Positions 26,844-35,947 are shown, numbered from the stretch's first letter. The stretch: 38,193 bases of DNA from Olleya sediminilitoris (GCF_016785945.1 NZ_JAEMEF010000019.1:1-38193); one strand, 5' to 3'. Notes: generated by a model not told the origin, from the sequence alone. Made by a program: numbers and translations.

Positions 26844-27755
26844 CTATATTATTAATTGTTGTTGCTTTTGTTTTAAACGTTTGTTCATACCTTCAATACC
26901 TTGTATGCCTCCTGTATGAATTGCTAAAATTTTGGCATTGTCTTTAAAAAAACCGTTCTGAATTAATTCAAAAATACCAAAAAGCATTTTACCAGTATAA
27001 ACAGGATCTAATGCAATTTGCTGCGCAGTTTTAAATTGATTTATAAACGTAACTAAATCTCCATTTATTTTAGCATAACCTCCAAAATGATAATCAGTTA
27101 GCAATTGCCAATTATTTTGTGTTGCAAATTTACTAATATCTTCTTTTAAAAAGTCGCCTTTTAAGGCAGAAAAACCTAAAACTTGTTGACTTAAACTTGA
27201 ACTATTAATTAATCCAGAAAGCGTACCTCCTGTCCCAACCGAAGCGCATATGCAATCATACTGCTTATCGTTGGGAGTTAAAATTTCTTGACATCCTTTA
27301 ATTGCTAAATCATTAGTACCTCCTTCTGGTATTTGATAAAAATCACCAAACTCGCGTTTTAATTTTTCAATTAAAGACTGTGTAGATTTTAATCTAAATT
27401 GCTCACGACTTATAAACTTAAATTGCATTCCGCAGGATTGTGCAAATTTTAATGTTGGATTGTCCTGAATTTTATCATGTAACTCTTCTCCTCTAATTAT
27501 ACCAATGGTTTTAAATCCATAGACGCGACCTGCTTCGGCTGTTGCTGCAATATGATTAGAAAACGCACCTCCAAAAGTAAGTAGCGTATCATGATTATGG
27601 GCTTCCGCGAAAGCGATATTATATTTTAATTTGCGGTATTTATTACCAGAAATAATGGGATGTATTAAATCTTCACGTTTTAAATGCAAAGTCACCTTAG
27701 TTTTAAAAGGGAGTTGTATGTTTTGATTAACACTAAGTTCTGGCCTAAATTTCAT
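26844..27755 (-). CDS. 1-Aminocyclopropane-1-carboxylate deaminase / D-cysteine desulfhydrase family
   Basis: 303 aa, a PLP-dependent fold-type II enzyme. The PLP lysine is probably K39 in ISGNKYRKLKYN. Other family features are TFGGAFSNHIAATAEAG and the phosphate-binding SVGTGGTLSGL. True substrate (ACC, D-cysteine or another beta-substituted amino acid) cannot be told from sequence; D-cysteine desulfhydrase activity is common in bacteria. The start overlaps the upstream gene by 11 bases, which implies translational coupling. Cytoplasmic. Confidence 0.93.
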   Translation of the reverse strand: MKFRPELSVNQNIQLPFKTKVTLHLKREDLIHPIISGNKYRKLKYNIAFAEAHNHDTLLTFGGAFSNHIAATAEAGRVYGFKTIGIIRGEELHDKIQDNPTLKFAQSCGMQFKFISREQFRLKSTQSLIEKLKREFGDFYQIPEGGTNDLAIKGCQEILTPNDKQYDCICASVGTGGTLSGLINSSSLSQQVLGFSALKGDFLKEDISKFATQNNWQLLTDYHFGGYAKINGDLVTFINQFKTAQQIALDPVYTGKMLFGIFELIQNGFFKDNAKILAIHTGGIQGIEGMNKRLKQKQQQLII

Positions 27756-28083
27756 GCTTGCTAAGATACTTTAAAAATTGCCAAAAACGTCTAGTTTTTA
27801 TATACTGTAAATTTGAATCGTTACAGTACGCCTCACGCTCAAAACTAATATTTTTATATGCCTTTTGCCAATTGTTATGCTTTAAATATCTAATCAAAAA
27901 CTCTAAAACATACCAAATATAAAAAGGAAGTACTAATAATTCGAGTTGCTGTTTAAGATGAATTTTTTCATGATTAACCAAACTAACACTTTCTTTTAAA
28001 TGTTTGTTTTTAAGAAAAATAAAAGGATAAATAGTTAATCCTGCGTACCCTTTTGGCACTAAGTATTTAGAAACAATGATCAT
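27745..28083 (-). CDS. Small HExxH protein, putative mini metallopeptidase
   Basis: 112 aa. The motif VNHEKIHLKQQ carries a zinc-type HExxH (H38, E39, H42). A hydrophobic helix at about 50-66 (LVLPFYIWYVLEFLIRY) follows, then ISFEREAY with acidic residues E82 and E84 as possible third ligand. This order, with a membrane-like helix between zinc box and third Glu, resembles the cores of M48/M56-type peptidases in miniature. Catalysis is unproved. It is first in the minus operon leading to hemL. Confidence 0.75.
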   Translation of the reverse strand: MIIVSKYLVPKGYAGLTIYPFIFLKNKHLKESVSLVNHEKIHLKQQLELLVLPFYIWYVLEFLIRYLKHNNWQKAYKNISFEREAYCNDSNLQYIKTRRFWQFLKYLSKHEI

Positions 28084-28118
28084 AGTTTATACATCACAAA
28101 ATGTACACCAATTTACGT

Positions 28119-28126
28119 TATCTTTG
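28119..28126 (+). promoter_or_regulatory. -7 box of the DUF5522 promoter
   Basis: TATCTTTG matches TAnnTTTG fully and lies only five bases before the ATG at 28131. The transcript would be leaderless or nearly so. An ATG at 28101 lies upstream of the box and is rejected as the start. Confidence 0.55.
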
Positions 28127-28130
28127 TGAT

Positions 28131-28298
28131 ATGAAGAAGATAATTCCTATTGAAGAAGGCGATTACTACTTAACACCTGAAGGGTATCGTTGTTTTACAG
28201 AACAATATCACTTAAAACGTGGCTATTGCTGTGAAAGCGGTTGTAGACATTGTCCTTATGGATACAACACAAAAACTAACACAACTAATAAAAAATAA
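28131..28298 (+). CDS. DUF5522 small cysteine-rich protein
   Basis: 55 aa from ATG 28131 (MKKIIPIEEGDYYLTPEGYR). The C-terminal half is KRGYCCESGCRHCPYGY, with four cysteines and a histidine that could bind iron-sulfur or zinc. The pattern GYCCxSGCRHCPYGY is that of DUF5522. The upstream ATG at 28101 would add ten residues before the promoter box and is not preferred. The urocanate hydratase start follows 13 bases after the stop, suggesting co-transcription. Confidence 0.88.
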   Translation: MKKIIPIEEGDYYLTPEGYRCFTEQYHLKRGYCCESGCRHCPYGYNTKTNTTNKK

Positions 28299-28311
28299 AG
28301 TCTACTTTTTT

Positions 28312-30297
28312 ATGACATTTAAAGACCAGATATTAGAGGGTATTCCTGACCAATTACCACAACCAAAACCTTTTGATGCTAGTATTAATCATGCACCAAA
28401 ACGAAAAGCAATTTTAAGTAAAGTTGAAGAGAAATTAGCTTTAAAAAATGCACTTAGGTATTTTGATAAAAAACATCACAAGACATTATTACCCGAGTTT
28501 AAAACCGAATTAGATACTTATGGCCGTATTTATATGTATCGTTTTAGACCTGATTACAAAATGTATGCTAGACCAATACATGAATATCCAGCTCAGTCAC
28601 AGCAAGCTGCTGCTATCATGTTAATGATACAAAATAATTTAGATTATGCTGTTGCACAACATCCACATGAGCTAATTACTTATGGTGGTAATGGAGCAGT
28701 GTTTTCTAATTGGGCACAATACAGATTAACCATGAAGTATTTAGCCCAAATGACCGATGAGCAAACCTTAACCATGTATTCTGGTCATCCAATGGGATTA
28801 TTTCCGTCACACAAAAACGCACCAAGAGTAGTCGTTACTAACGGAATGATGATACCTAACTACTCTAAACCCGATGATTGGGAAAAATTTAATGCTTTAG
28901 GTGTTACACAATATGGACAAATGACTGCTGGTAGTTATATGTACATTGGTCCACAAGGTATTGTACATGGTACAACTATCACTGTTTTAAATGGATTTAG
29001 AAAAATTAACAAAGAACCAAAAGGGCATTTATTTGTAACTTCTGGGTTGGGCGGAATGTCTGGAGCACAACCTAAAGCTGGTAATATTGCAGGTTGTATT
29101 ACTGTTTGTGCAGAAGTTAACCCAAAAATAACTCAAGTACGTTTAGATCAAGGTTGGATTGACGAGAAGATTACAGATCTAGATCAATTAGTTAAACGTG
29201 TTATACAGGCTAAAGCCGAAAAAGAAACGGTTTCAATAGCCTACCTAGGAAACATAGTTGATGTTTGGGAAACTTTTGATAAACATAATTTACATATCGA
29301 TTTAGGAAGCGATCAGACCTCTTTACATAATCCTTGGGCTGGAGGATACTATCCTGTAGATATTACTTTTGAAGAAGCTAATATTATGATGGCTAATCAA
29401 CCTGATTTATTTAAAGAAAAAGTGCAAGAAACACTGCGTCGTCATGCTGAAGCAATTAATAAACATACAGCAAAAGGGACTTACTTTTTTGACTATGGTA
29501 ATGCTTTTTTATTGGAAGCCTCACGTGCAGGTGCAGATATTATGGCAGATAACGGTATAGATTTTAAATACCCAAGCTACGTACAAGATATCATGGGGCC
29601 AATGTGTTTTGATTATGGATTTGGACCATTTAGATGGGTTTGTGCTTCTGGAAAATCAGAAGATTTAGCCAAAACAGATGCAATAGCTTGTCAAGTTTTA
29701 GAAGAAATAAAGCAATATTCGCCTGAAGAAATCCAACAACAAATGTCTGATAACATCCAATGGATTAAAGGCGCACAAGACAATCAATTAGTAGTTGGAT
29801 CACAAGCTAGAATATTATATGCAGATGCAGAAGGTCGTATGAAAATTGCTGAAGCTTTTAATCAAGCCATAGCAAATGGAGAGATTGATACCGTTATATT
29901 AGGTCGTGATCATCACGATGTTTCTGGTACAGATAGTCCTTATCGCGAAACGTCTAATATTTATGATGGATCACGCTTTACAGCAGATATGGCTATCCAA
30001 AATGTTATTGGAGATAGTTTTAGAGGTGCCACATGGGTAAGCATCCACAATGGTGGTGGTGTTGGTTGGGGTGAAGTTATAAATGGTGGATTTGGTATGG
30101 TTCTTGATGGTAGTATAGAAGCATCAAAAAGATTAAAACAAATGTTGTTTTGGGACGTTAATAACGGAATATCAAGACGTAGTTGGGCTAGAAATGACGA
30201 AGCTATTTTTGCTATTAAGCGCGCAATGGATATTGAACCTAATTTAAAAGTAACCTTACCTAATCTGGTTGATGATGATTTATTAGAACAATTATAA
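28312..30297 (+). CDS. hutU: Urocanate hydratase
   Basis: 661 aa from ATG 28312 (MTFKDQILEGIPDQLPQPKP). Converts urocanate to 4-imidazolone-5-propionate in histidine breakdown, using NAD+ as electrophile. The family's GGNGAVFSNWAQYRL, the Gly-rich TSGLGGMSGAQPKA and the active-site Cys444 in GFGPFRWVCASG are present. An upstream ATG at 28219 would add 31 residues inside the DUF5522 gene and is rejected. No hutH, hutI or hutG lies nearby, so the pathway is dispersed. DUF5522 and a DUF4136 lipoprotein flank it on the same strand. Confidence 0.97.
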   Translation: MTFKDQILEGIPDQLPQPKPFDASINHAPKRKAILSKVEEKLALKNALRYFDKKHHKTLLPEFKTELDTYGRIYMYRFRPDYKMYARPIHEYPAQSQQAAAIMLMIQNNLDYAVAQHPHELITYGGNGAVFSNWAQYRLTMKYLAQMTDEQTLTMYSGHPMGLFPSHKNAPRVVVTNGMMIPNYSKPDDWEKFNALGVTQYGQMTAGSYMYIGPQGIVHGTTITVLNGFRKINKEPKGHLFVTSGLGGMSGAQPKAGNIAGCITVCAEVNPKITQVRLDQGWIDEKITDLDQLVKRVIQAKAEKETVSIAYLGNIVDVWETFDKHNLHIDLGSDQTSLHNPWAGGYYPVDITFEEANIMMANQPDLFKEKVQETLRRHAEAINKHTAKGTYFFDYGNAFLLEASRAGADIMADNGIDFKYPSYVQDIMGPMCFDYGFGPFRWVCASGKSEDLAKTDAIACQVLEEIKQYSPEEIQQQMSDNIQWIKGAQDNQLVVGSQARILYADAEGRMKIAEAFNQAIANGEIDTVILGRDHHDVSGTDSPYRETSNIYDGSRFTADMAIQNVIGDSFRGATWVSIHNGGGVGWGEVINGGFGMVLDGSIEASKRLKQMLFWDVNNGISRRSWARNDEAIFAIKRAMDIEPNLKVTLPNLVDDDLLEQL

Positions 30298-30314
30298 ACC
30301 TAAATATTATCGCC

Positions 30315-30860
30315 ATGAAAAAAATTATTAAACTATTACCTATTGCATTAATTGCAATTGTGCTAACATCTTGTAGCTCTGTTAAAGTTGCTGCAGATTA
30401 CGACAAAGCTGTAGATTTTAATAACTACAAAACCTTTGCCTTTTTTAAATCAGGAATAGACAAAGCTGAAATTAGCGATTTAGATAAACGAAGAATACTT
30501 CGTGCTATTGAAGCTGAGTTACTAGCAAAAGGCTATACAAAATCTGAAAATCCTGATCTTTTAGTTAGTATTTTTACTAAATCTAATCAACGTGTTGACA
30601 TATACAACAACTCTTGGGGAGCAGGAGCTTGGGGTTGGGGAGGACCACGTTGGGGATGGGGTTGGAACTCTGGATCTAATGTTACAACATCAACTCAGGG
30701 ACTTTTGTTTGTTGACTTAATTGATGCTAATAAAAAAGAATTAGTGTGGCAAGGACAAGGTTCTGGTTACTTATCAAAAAACATGGATAAAAAAGAAGAA
30801 CGCATCAAGGAATTTGTTGCTAAAATCATGGAAAAATATCCTCCTGGAATGGAGAAATAA
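30315..30860 (+). CDS. DUF4136 lipoprotein
   Basis: 181 aa. Lipobox ...VLTSC (Cys20). The family start VAADYDKAVDFNNYKTFAFF is present, followed by a helical segment (KRRILRAIEAELLAKGYTK) and a Gly/Trp-rich loop at about 100-117 (GAGAWGWGGPRWGWGWN). The later strand LFVDLIDANKKELVWQGQGSG is typical of DUF4136. Probably anchored in the periplasmic or outer membrane; role unknown. It follows hutU by 17 bases but is functionally unrelated. It ends at the hairpin 30895-30930. Confidence 0.92.
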   Translation: MKKIIKLLPIALIAIVLTSCSSVKVAADYDKAVDFNNYKTFAFFKSGIDKAEISDLDKRRILRAIEAELLAKGYTKSENPDLLVSIFTKSNQRVDIYNNSWGAGAWGWGGPRWGWGWNSGSNVTTSTQGLLFVDLIDANKKELVWQGQGSGYLSKNMDKKEERIKEFVAKIMEKYPPGMEK

Positions 30861-30894
30861 TTTGATGATAAATTTATATCAAGGATTAATTATT

Positions 30895-30930
30895 AAAAGC
30901 GACTACTTTAAAATAAGTAGTCGCTTTTTT
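30895..30930. terminator. Bidirectional terminator
   Basis: GCGACTACTT (30899-30908) pairs with AAGTAGTCGC (30915-30924), flanked by A and T runs. It separates the convergent DUF4136 and nuclease genes. Confidence 0.92.
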
Positions 30931-30933
30931 ATT

Positions 30934-31263
30934 TTATATCAAGTAGGGCTTAGCGTGACCATTATCTACTAACCATTGGTTTAACTCTAAACCATCCTCT
31001 AATATGATATTAGCTAAATAGCGTCCATATTTACCTTGTTTATCCTTGTAAGAACGTATTGTGACTTCTTTATCCAATATCATACTTCTAACAATGTCTC
31101 TAACCTTTTTACCTTCCTCCTTTTCTTCTCCTCTCAATTCAGGAGTATCAATTCCGTAAAGACGTAATTTCATTTCTTGAGAATGTAAAAACCCTAAATC
31201 TACTACAGCAGTTACTGTATCTCCATCATAAACTGCTATTATTTTTGCCTTATATGTATACAT
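30934..31263 (-). CDS. Thermonuclease (SNase) family protein
   Basis: 109 aa. The staphylococcal-nuclease fold is complete in miniature. It has VYDGDTVTA (D13/D15 calcium site), RLYGIDTPELRGEE (R34, D39, T40, E42) and GKYGRYLA (R81), matching the catalytic residues of the S. aureus enzyme. No signal peptide is seen, so it probably stays in the cytoplasm or leaves by another route. Substrate is likely DNA or RNA. It is a single gene between two terminators. Confidence 0.95.
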   Translation of the reverse strand: MYTYKAKIIAVYDGDTVTAVVDLGFLHSQEMKLRLYGIDTPELRGEEKEEGKKVRDIVRSMILDKEVTIRSYKDKQGKYGRYLANIILEDGLELNQWLVDNGHAKPYLI

Positions 31264-31298
31264 AACATTATTTTATATAGTTCTAAATATACAAAATA

Positions 31299-31332
31299 AA
31301 AAGTCCTTAAAACTTTTGCTTTAAGGACTTTT
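31299..31332 (-). terminator. Terminator of the M1 peptidase operon
   Basis: A 13-bp perfect stem (31299-31311 with 31320-31332), loop of 8. On the minus strand it is followed by T-rich sequence, 25 bases after the peptidase stop. Confidence 0.88.
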
Positions 31333-31356
31333 AAATATTAAAAACTAAACTAATAT

Positions 31357-33669
31357 TTAGTTTTTATTTTTCTTTTTAAAGTTATCAAACTCACTAGCCT
31401 TCATTTCTCTTGGCCAAGAATTGTTAGAGGTATCAACATCTGCTGTTTCTAATTTAGGGTCAACAGTAATGCTTACAATCTCTTTTTCTGTTGCTAACGT
31501 TTTGCTTACTTCTTTATCATTAAGTCTCCAGATTTGTGCTGGATACGTTTCTGTTTTAGAAGTACCATCAGCGTAAGTATACTCTACAATAATAGGCATC
31601 ACTAATCCTCCTGGCTTTTCAAAAGTAACATTGTAAAAGAATTTTGGTTCTTTAATATTAGCTCTTTCAGCTGGAGTAAAGTTATCCATGATGTATTCGT
31701 TTAGAGTTGCTGAATTTTCTAACGCAGATTTTCCTTTTAAATCAGCATTAAAATCTTCACTACCTTCTTCAACAAAATACACTAAAGGAGGTAAATCACT
31801 TAATTTCATACCTCTTTGCTCTGCTACTTTTTTAATTTCAGCATTAGGTTCATTTGAAACAAAATACTTTTTAACGTCTTTTACACCAATGTCAACATAA
31901 TCTGTTGTGTAAAACCATCCTCTCCAGTACCAATCTAAATCTACTGCCGAAGCATCTTCCATTGTACGGAAAAAATCTTCTGGTGTTGGGTGTTTAAACA
32001 TCCAACGTTGTGCATATTCTCTAAAAGCATAATCAAACAACTCCTCTCCCATTACAGTTTCACGAAGTATATTTAATGCTGTACCTGGTTTACTATAAGC
32101 ATTGTTACCAAATTGGTAAGTATTTAATCCTTTTGTCATAATTGGAGCAATGTAATCTTGATCTCCACCCATATATCTTACAATATTAGCTGCAGGACCA
32201 CGACGTGATGGATAAGCTGTTTGTCCTTCAGATAATGCTGCTGGATACCATTTACCAAAATCTTGCTCTGCTACATATTGTACAAATGTATTTAAACCTT
32301 CATCCATCCAAGTCCATTGACGCTCGTCACTATTTACAATCATTGGAAAAAAGTTATGTCCTACCTCGTGAATAATTACGGACATCATTCCAAATTTAGT
32401 TCTATCACTATAGTTTCCGTCTTTATCAGGACGACCATAATTCCAGCAAATCATTGGATATTCCATTCCTTGCTCTTTAGCATGAACAGATATTGCTTTG
32501 TGGTAAGGGTAATCAAAAGTCATACGAGAGTAAGACTTTAATGTACTTGCTACAGCTTTAGTAGACCAGTCTTCCCATAATGGGTTTCCTTCTTTACCAT
32601 ACAATGATACTGCCATAACATCTTTACCACCAATCTTAACACTCATCATGTCCCATATGTAACGTCTTGAAGTAGCAAAACCGAAGTCACGTACATTTTC
32701 CGCATATAACTTCCATGTTTTTGTTTTTGTTGACTTTGTGCTTAATTTTGCAATTGCCTCATCTTGAGTTACAATAACTACAGGCTCATCGTAAGATTTT
32801 TTAGCTTGCTCATAACGTTTCATCATTTCTTTTGAGAAAACGTCTTTTCTATTTGTTAATTTCCCTGTTCCATCTAAAATATGATCTGCAGGTACTGTTA
32901 TATTTACTTCAAAATTACCAAATGGCAAAGCAAACTCATCACGTCCCCAAAATTGAGAATTTTGCCATCCTTCAACATCATTATAAACAGCCATTCTTGG
33001 GTAAAACTGTGCAATTACATATGCTCTATTATCGTCTTCAGGAAAATACTCGTATCCAGAACGACCTCTTCCATTAACATGATCGTTAATATTATACCAC
33101 CATTTAATTGAAAATGAAAAAGAATCACCTGACTTTAATGCTGTTGGCATTTCAACACGCATCATCGTACGGTTTATCATATGTGGTAAAGCACGTCCTT
33201 TAGAATCTTTAACTTCTTGGATATTAAAACCACCATCAAAAGCTTCTGTCAAATAGCTATTAGCAAAACGTCCTGGTGTTGTTGCTGGTTGTGCAGAGTC
33301 ATCGCTAATTAAAGGTGTTTTAGAATCTTTAGCACGCATATTTTGATCTAACTGTACCCATAAATAATTTAAGTTATCTGGAGAGTTGTTAGTATATGTT
33401 ATGGTTTCAAAACCTGATAATTTTGCATTTACATCATCAAGTACTAAGTCCATTTTGTAATCTGCCTGTTGTTGGTAGTAGGCAGCACCTGGAGCACCTG
33501 AAGCTGCTCTGTACATATTAGGTGTTGAAAACTCTTCATACAACTGCTTAAACTTATTGTTGTTGCTGTGACCTTGTTGAGGTTCTTTTTTGTCTTCCTT
33601 TTGGTCTTGCGCAAAGGCACTAACAGACACAAAAAGTGCCGAAAGAAATAGATACTTTAATTTTTTCAT
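31357..33669 (-). CDS. M1 family zinc metallopeptidase (aminopeptidase N-like)
   Basis: 770 aa. Signal peptide ends at ...VSAFAQ (about residue 21), so it is exported. After a Lys/Gln-rich linker come N-terminal beta domains (about 70-300). The zinc site is HEVGH, 18 residues, Glu (in WMDEGLNTF), the M1 layout HEXXH-X18-E. C-terminal beta-strand domain follows from about 600. The exopeptidase motif GxMEN is not clearly present (GMEYP before the zinc site), so specificity is open. It is last in a minus operon with DUF6702 and two CarboxypepD_reg-like genes. Confidence 0.93.
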   Translation of the reverse strand: MKKLKYLFLSALFVSVSAFAQDQKEDKKEPQQGHSNNNKFKQLYEEFSTPNMYRAASGAPGAAYYQQQADYKMDLVLDDVNAKLSGFETITYTNNSPDNLNYLWVQLDQNMRAKDSKTPLISDDSAQPATTPGRFANSYLTEAFDGGFNIQEVKDSKGRALPHMINRTMMRVEMPTALKSGDSFSFSIKWWYNINDHVNGRGRSGYEYFPEDDNRAYVIAQFYPRMAVYNDVEGWQNSQFWGRDEFALPFGNFEVNITVPADHILDGTGKLTNRKDVFSKEMMKRYEQAKKSYDEPVVIVTQDEAIAKLSTKSTKTKTWKLYAENVRDFGFATSRRYIWDMMSVKIGGKDVMAVSLYGKEGNPLWEDWSTKAVASTLKSYSRMTFDYPYHKAISVHAKEQGMEYPMICWNYGRPDKDGNYSDRTKFGMMSVIIHEVGHNFFPMIVNSDERQWTWMDEGLNTFVQYVAEQDFGKWYPAALSEGQTAYPSRRGPAANIVRYMGGDQDYIAPIMTKGLNTYQFGNNAYSKPGTALNILRETVMGEELFDYAFREYAQRWMFKHPTPEDFFRTMEDASAVDLDWYWRGWFYTTDYVDIGVKDVKKYFVSNEPNAEIKKVAEQRGMKLSDLPPLVYFVEEGSEDFNADLKGKSALENSATLNEYIMDNFTPAERANIKEPKFFYNVTFEKPGGLVMPIIVEYTYADGTSKTETYPAQIWRLNDKEVSKTLATEKEIVSITVDPKLETADVDTSNNSWPREMKASEFDNFKKKNKN

Positions 33670-33732
33670 TTTGAGTGATTGTTACTTTAAGAATGTGAAT
33701 TTAACAAAAATTAACGTTGTCTAAAGGCTTTG

Positions 33733-34233
33733 TTAAAAGTTTAACAAACCTTTATCTTTTTCAGGAATTAAAACAAAAGTCTTGTTTTTTCCGTTAATAT
33801 TATTTCTGACAATATTTTTTTGATCTGGAAACACATCAAATAACACAGTGTTTTTAACCTCAAAACTATTGATTGCTTTGACATTTTCGATTTCTAGATA
33901 ACAATACACGATGTCATCATCATACTCTTTACCAATAAAAGCTAAGGTTTTTGGAGTGTTATTAATGTTTATCTCCAGTTTTTGAAGTAAGTACTTTTTA
34001 ATATAACCATCTATTAAAGTTTCATCTTTACCATCATTTAAAACAATAGTTTTATCGTAACGTTTACGTAACAATTTTTCAAAATCATCTACAAATATTC
34101 TTGTTATTATCTGAACAGATTGTTTGTCTTTAACATACTCTATTTGAGTTATACTAACATAATATTTATGTACTGCAGTAAATGAAAACAGTGTAAATAA
34201 ACTAAATATTAAAAGGTGTTTTACGGGCTTCAT
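33733..34233 (-). CDS. DUF6702 family protein
   Basis: 166 aa. Signal peptide about residues 1-20 (LLIFSLFTLFSFTAV). The mature start HKYYVSITQIEYVKDKQSVQI and the segment ITRIFVDDFEKLLRKRYDK are the hallmarks of the DUF6702 family of Bacteroidota. The protein is beta-rich and probably periplasmic. It lies 63 bases upstream of the M1 peptidase gene, a conserved neighbourhood in flavobacteria as far as I recall. Function unknown; a helper of the peptidase would be inference. Confidence 0.88.
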   Translation of the reverse strand: MKPVKHLLIFSLFTLFSFTAVHKYYVSITQIEYVKDKQSVQIITRIFVDDFEKLLRKRYDKTIVLNDGKDETLIDGYIKKYLLQKLEININNTPKTLAFIGKEYDDDIVYCYLEIENVKAINSFEVKNTVLFDVFPDQKNIVRNNINGKNKTFVLIPEKDKGLLNF

Positions 34234-34293
34234 GAAGGGTTATTTTGTTACAAATTTAACGGAATAGAAACAAAAAGCATTCCAATTATTGCT

Positions 34294-35082
34294 TTATTCT
34301 TTTTCTGATAAATTTTGTTTGTATTGCTTTAATTTCAGTTTAAAAAAAGCTAATGCTTCTAGGTTACTCTTACCACACTTCTCTTTAAATAATGGATCTT
34401 CTTGTACAAAATAAAAGAACTCGACATGGTATTTTTTATCCAATGGATTAGTTTTAAAAAAATCTTCAGCTAAATCATTTTTCAATCTTACTAATAAAGC
34501 ATCATTATTTTCAAGTTTCACCATCTGCTTTAGCTTTTTAGTACGACCTGTTATAGTATTTAAAAGTTTATAAAAATTAACTGCTGCTCCTAAACCGACA
34601 TATACAAATTTTCCATGATCGGCTTCATATAGTTGTTTTTGAACATGTGTTTTTTGTTTTCCTTGGTAACCAGGTATACCAACATCATAAAAGTTGATTT
34701 TTGGTTTTGCTGTTGAATTTGAAATATCGTCGCTTAAATTCCCTGACAAGGGTTTAGTTATAAAGACCTCATCTAATTGATTGGTAAAAACCTCTAAAGT
34801 TACATTTAATGTTTTTGAAAGTACATCCTGTTTTGTTACCACTTTAACCAACATTTTGTATTGTACGGAAGTAAAAACTATGGTATCATTTAATTTAGCT
34901 TTTATTTTAAACGCACCTTGTTTACCAGACGTTGCATTAGTTAATGCTGTTTTATTAAGTATATGAATATTTTCTACATTATCTTCACCAGTTATAACAC
35001 CAGACAACTCTACTGTTTGAGCTAGTAAAGTTGAATTAACTAACAACACTAAAAGACCAATTATTAGTTTAGTTTTTTTCAA
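34294..35082 (-). CDS. CarboxypepD_reg-like secreted protein (copy 2)
   Basis: 262 aa. Signal peptide ends at ...STLLAQ (about residue 21). A carboxypeptidase-regulatory-like beta-sandwich covers about 22-110 (VELSGVITGEDNVENIHILN, QGAFKIKAKLNDTIVFTSVQYK). A second, mostly helical half includes the motif NFYKLLNTITGRTKKLK and ends basic. It is a paralogue of the gene just upstream, whose 3' end it overlaps by 14 bases. The two are probably co-translated. The beta-sandwich half is like the N-terminal plug-extension domain of TonB-dependent receptors, but no receptor follows. Confidence 0.8.
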   Translation of the reverse strand: MKKTKLIIGLLVLLVNSTLLAQTVELSGVITGEDNVENIHILNKTALTNATSGKQGAFKIKAKLNDTIVFTSVQYKMLVKVVTKQDVLSKTLNVTLEVFTNQLDEVFITKPLSGNLSDDISNSTAKPKINFYDVGIPGYQGKQKTHVQKQLYEADHGKFVYVGLGAAVNFYKLLNTITGRTKKLKQMVKLENNDALLVRLKNDLAEDFFKTNPLDKKYHVEFFYFVQEDPLFKEKCGKSNLEALAFFKLKLKQYKQNLSEKE

Positions 35083-35881
35083 TAGTAGCCTTTAAAAATT
35101 GCTTACTTTGACCGTTTAAATGCTCTATTAATTGCATTTCTTTACCTTTTACTAATAAATCAGTATCAAAATTATTTTTTTGAACAAATGCAATAAAAGC
35201 TTCTACTTGATCTTCAGGAATTTTAAAATTAACAGTATAATATTCGTGTTTATACATATCACTTAAATCCTTTGAAGTTTCAATTGTTTGTATCTCTGCC
35301 GAAGACTTCTTTTTATCTTTCTTTTTAAAAATTAAATTGACCAATCCACCAATAATAGCCATTCCATCTGCTTGATATCTAATTCTTTCGTTTTGATTCA
35401 TTGCTGCTAAGTTTTCAACTTTACTATATTCATCGTTAGAAAACTCATAAAAACTTATATCATTGACTCCAAAATAGATAGCGTCTAAATCTGGATTAAA
35501 CGTTTTTACATTAGCTACGTCTTCATTTAAAACACCTGTTAAATCATAGGGTAAGATCACAACCTCGTCTAATTTATTTACTTGCTCTACTAAATAAACA
35601 TTCATTTGCTTATTTTCAATAACTTCTTGAGCTATAACGACGTTAAAATCTTTAAACTGTAATGCAGATACATTAATCCTGTCGTTTAACATGACTTTAA
35701 TTTTAAACTCCCCTTTTTGGTCAGTGACTGCACCTCTATTTGAAGAGGAATTATAAACTGTAATCCCTTCTAAATCGGGAGAATCTATAATAATTTTACC
35801 TGTAATTTCGACTCTAGTTGAGTCTTGAGCGTAAGAAAAACCTACAATTAACGTAAAGAATGCTAGTAATTTTAATTTCAT
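35069..35881 (-). CDS. CarboxypepD_reg-like secreted protein (copy 1)
   Basis: 270 aa. Signal peptide ends at ...GFSYAQ (about residue 19). The beta-sandwich (about 23-110) has VEITGKIIIDSPDLEGITVYN and QKGEFKIKVMLNDRINVSALQFK, aligned with copy 2 over the same positions. The second half differs more but keeps the order: FNPDLDAIYFGVNDISFYEF, then a short hydrophobic-basic segment IIGGLVNLIFKKKDKKK. It is first in the minus operon ending with the M1 peptidase. Function unknown. Confidence 0.8.
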   Translation of the reverse strand: MKLKLLAFFTLIVGFSYAQDSTRVEITGKIIIDSPDLEGITVYNSSSNRGAVTDQKGEFKIKVMLNDRINVSALQFKDFNVVIAQEVIENKQMNVYLVEQVNKLDEVVILPYDLTGVLNEDVANVKTFNPDLDAIYFGVNDISFYEFSNDEYSKVENLAAMNQNERIRYQADGMAIIGGLVNLIFKKKDKKKSSAEIQTIETSKDLSDMYKHEYYTVNFKIPEDQVEAFIAFVQKNNFDTDLLVKGKEMQLIEHLNGQSKQFLKATIEKN

Positions 35882-35947
35882 AATGGCTGATTTTAAGTAA
35901 AATAAAAACTTTTACTCTTAATTTTAATCTAATTGCTATATAATCTT

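Noticed and set aside
28219-28311. Upstream in-frame ATG for hutU
   Set aside because: It lies inside the DUF5522 gene in another frame and adds 31 residues with no family character; ATG 28312 starts a typical N-terminus.
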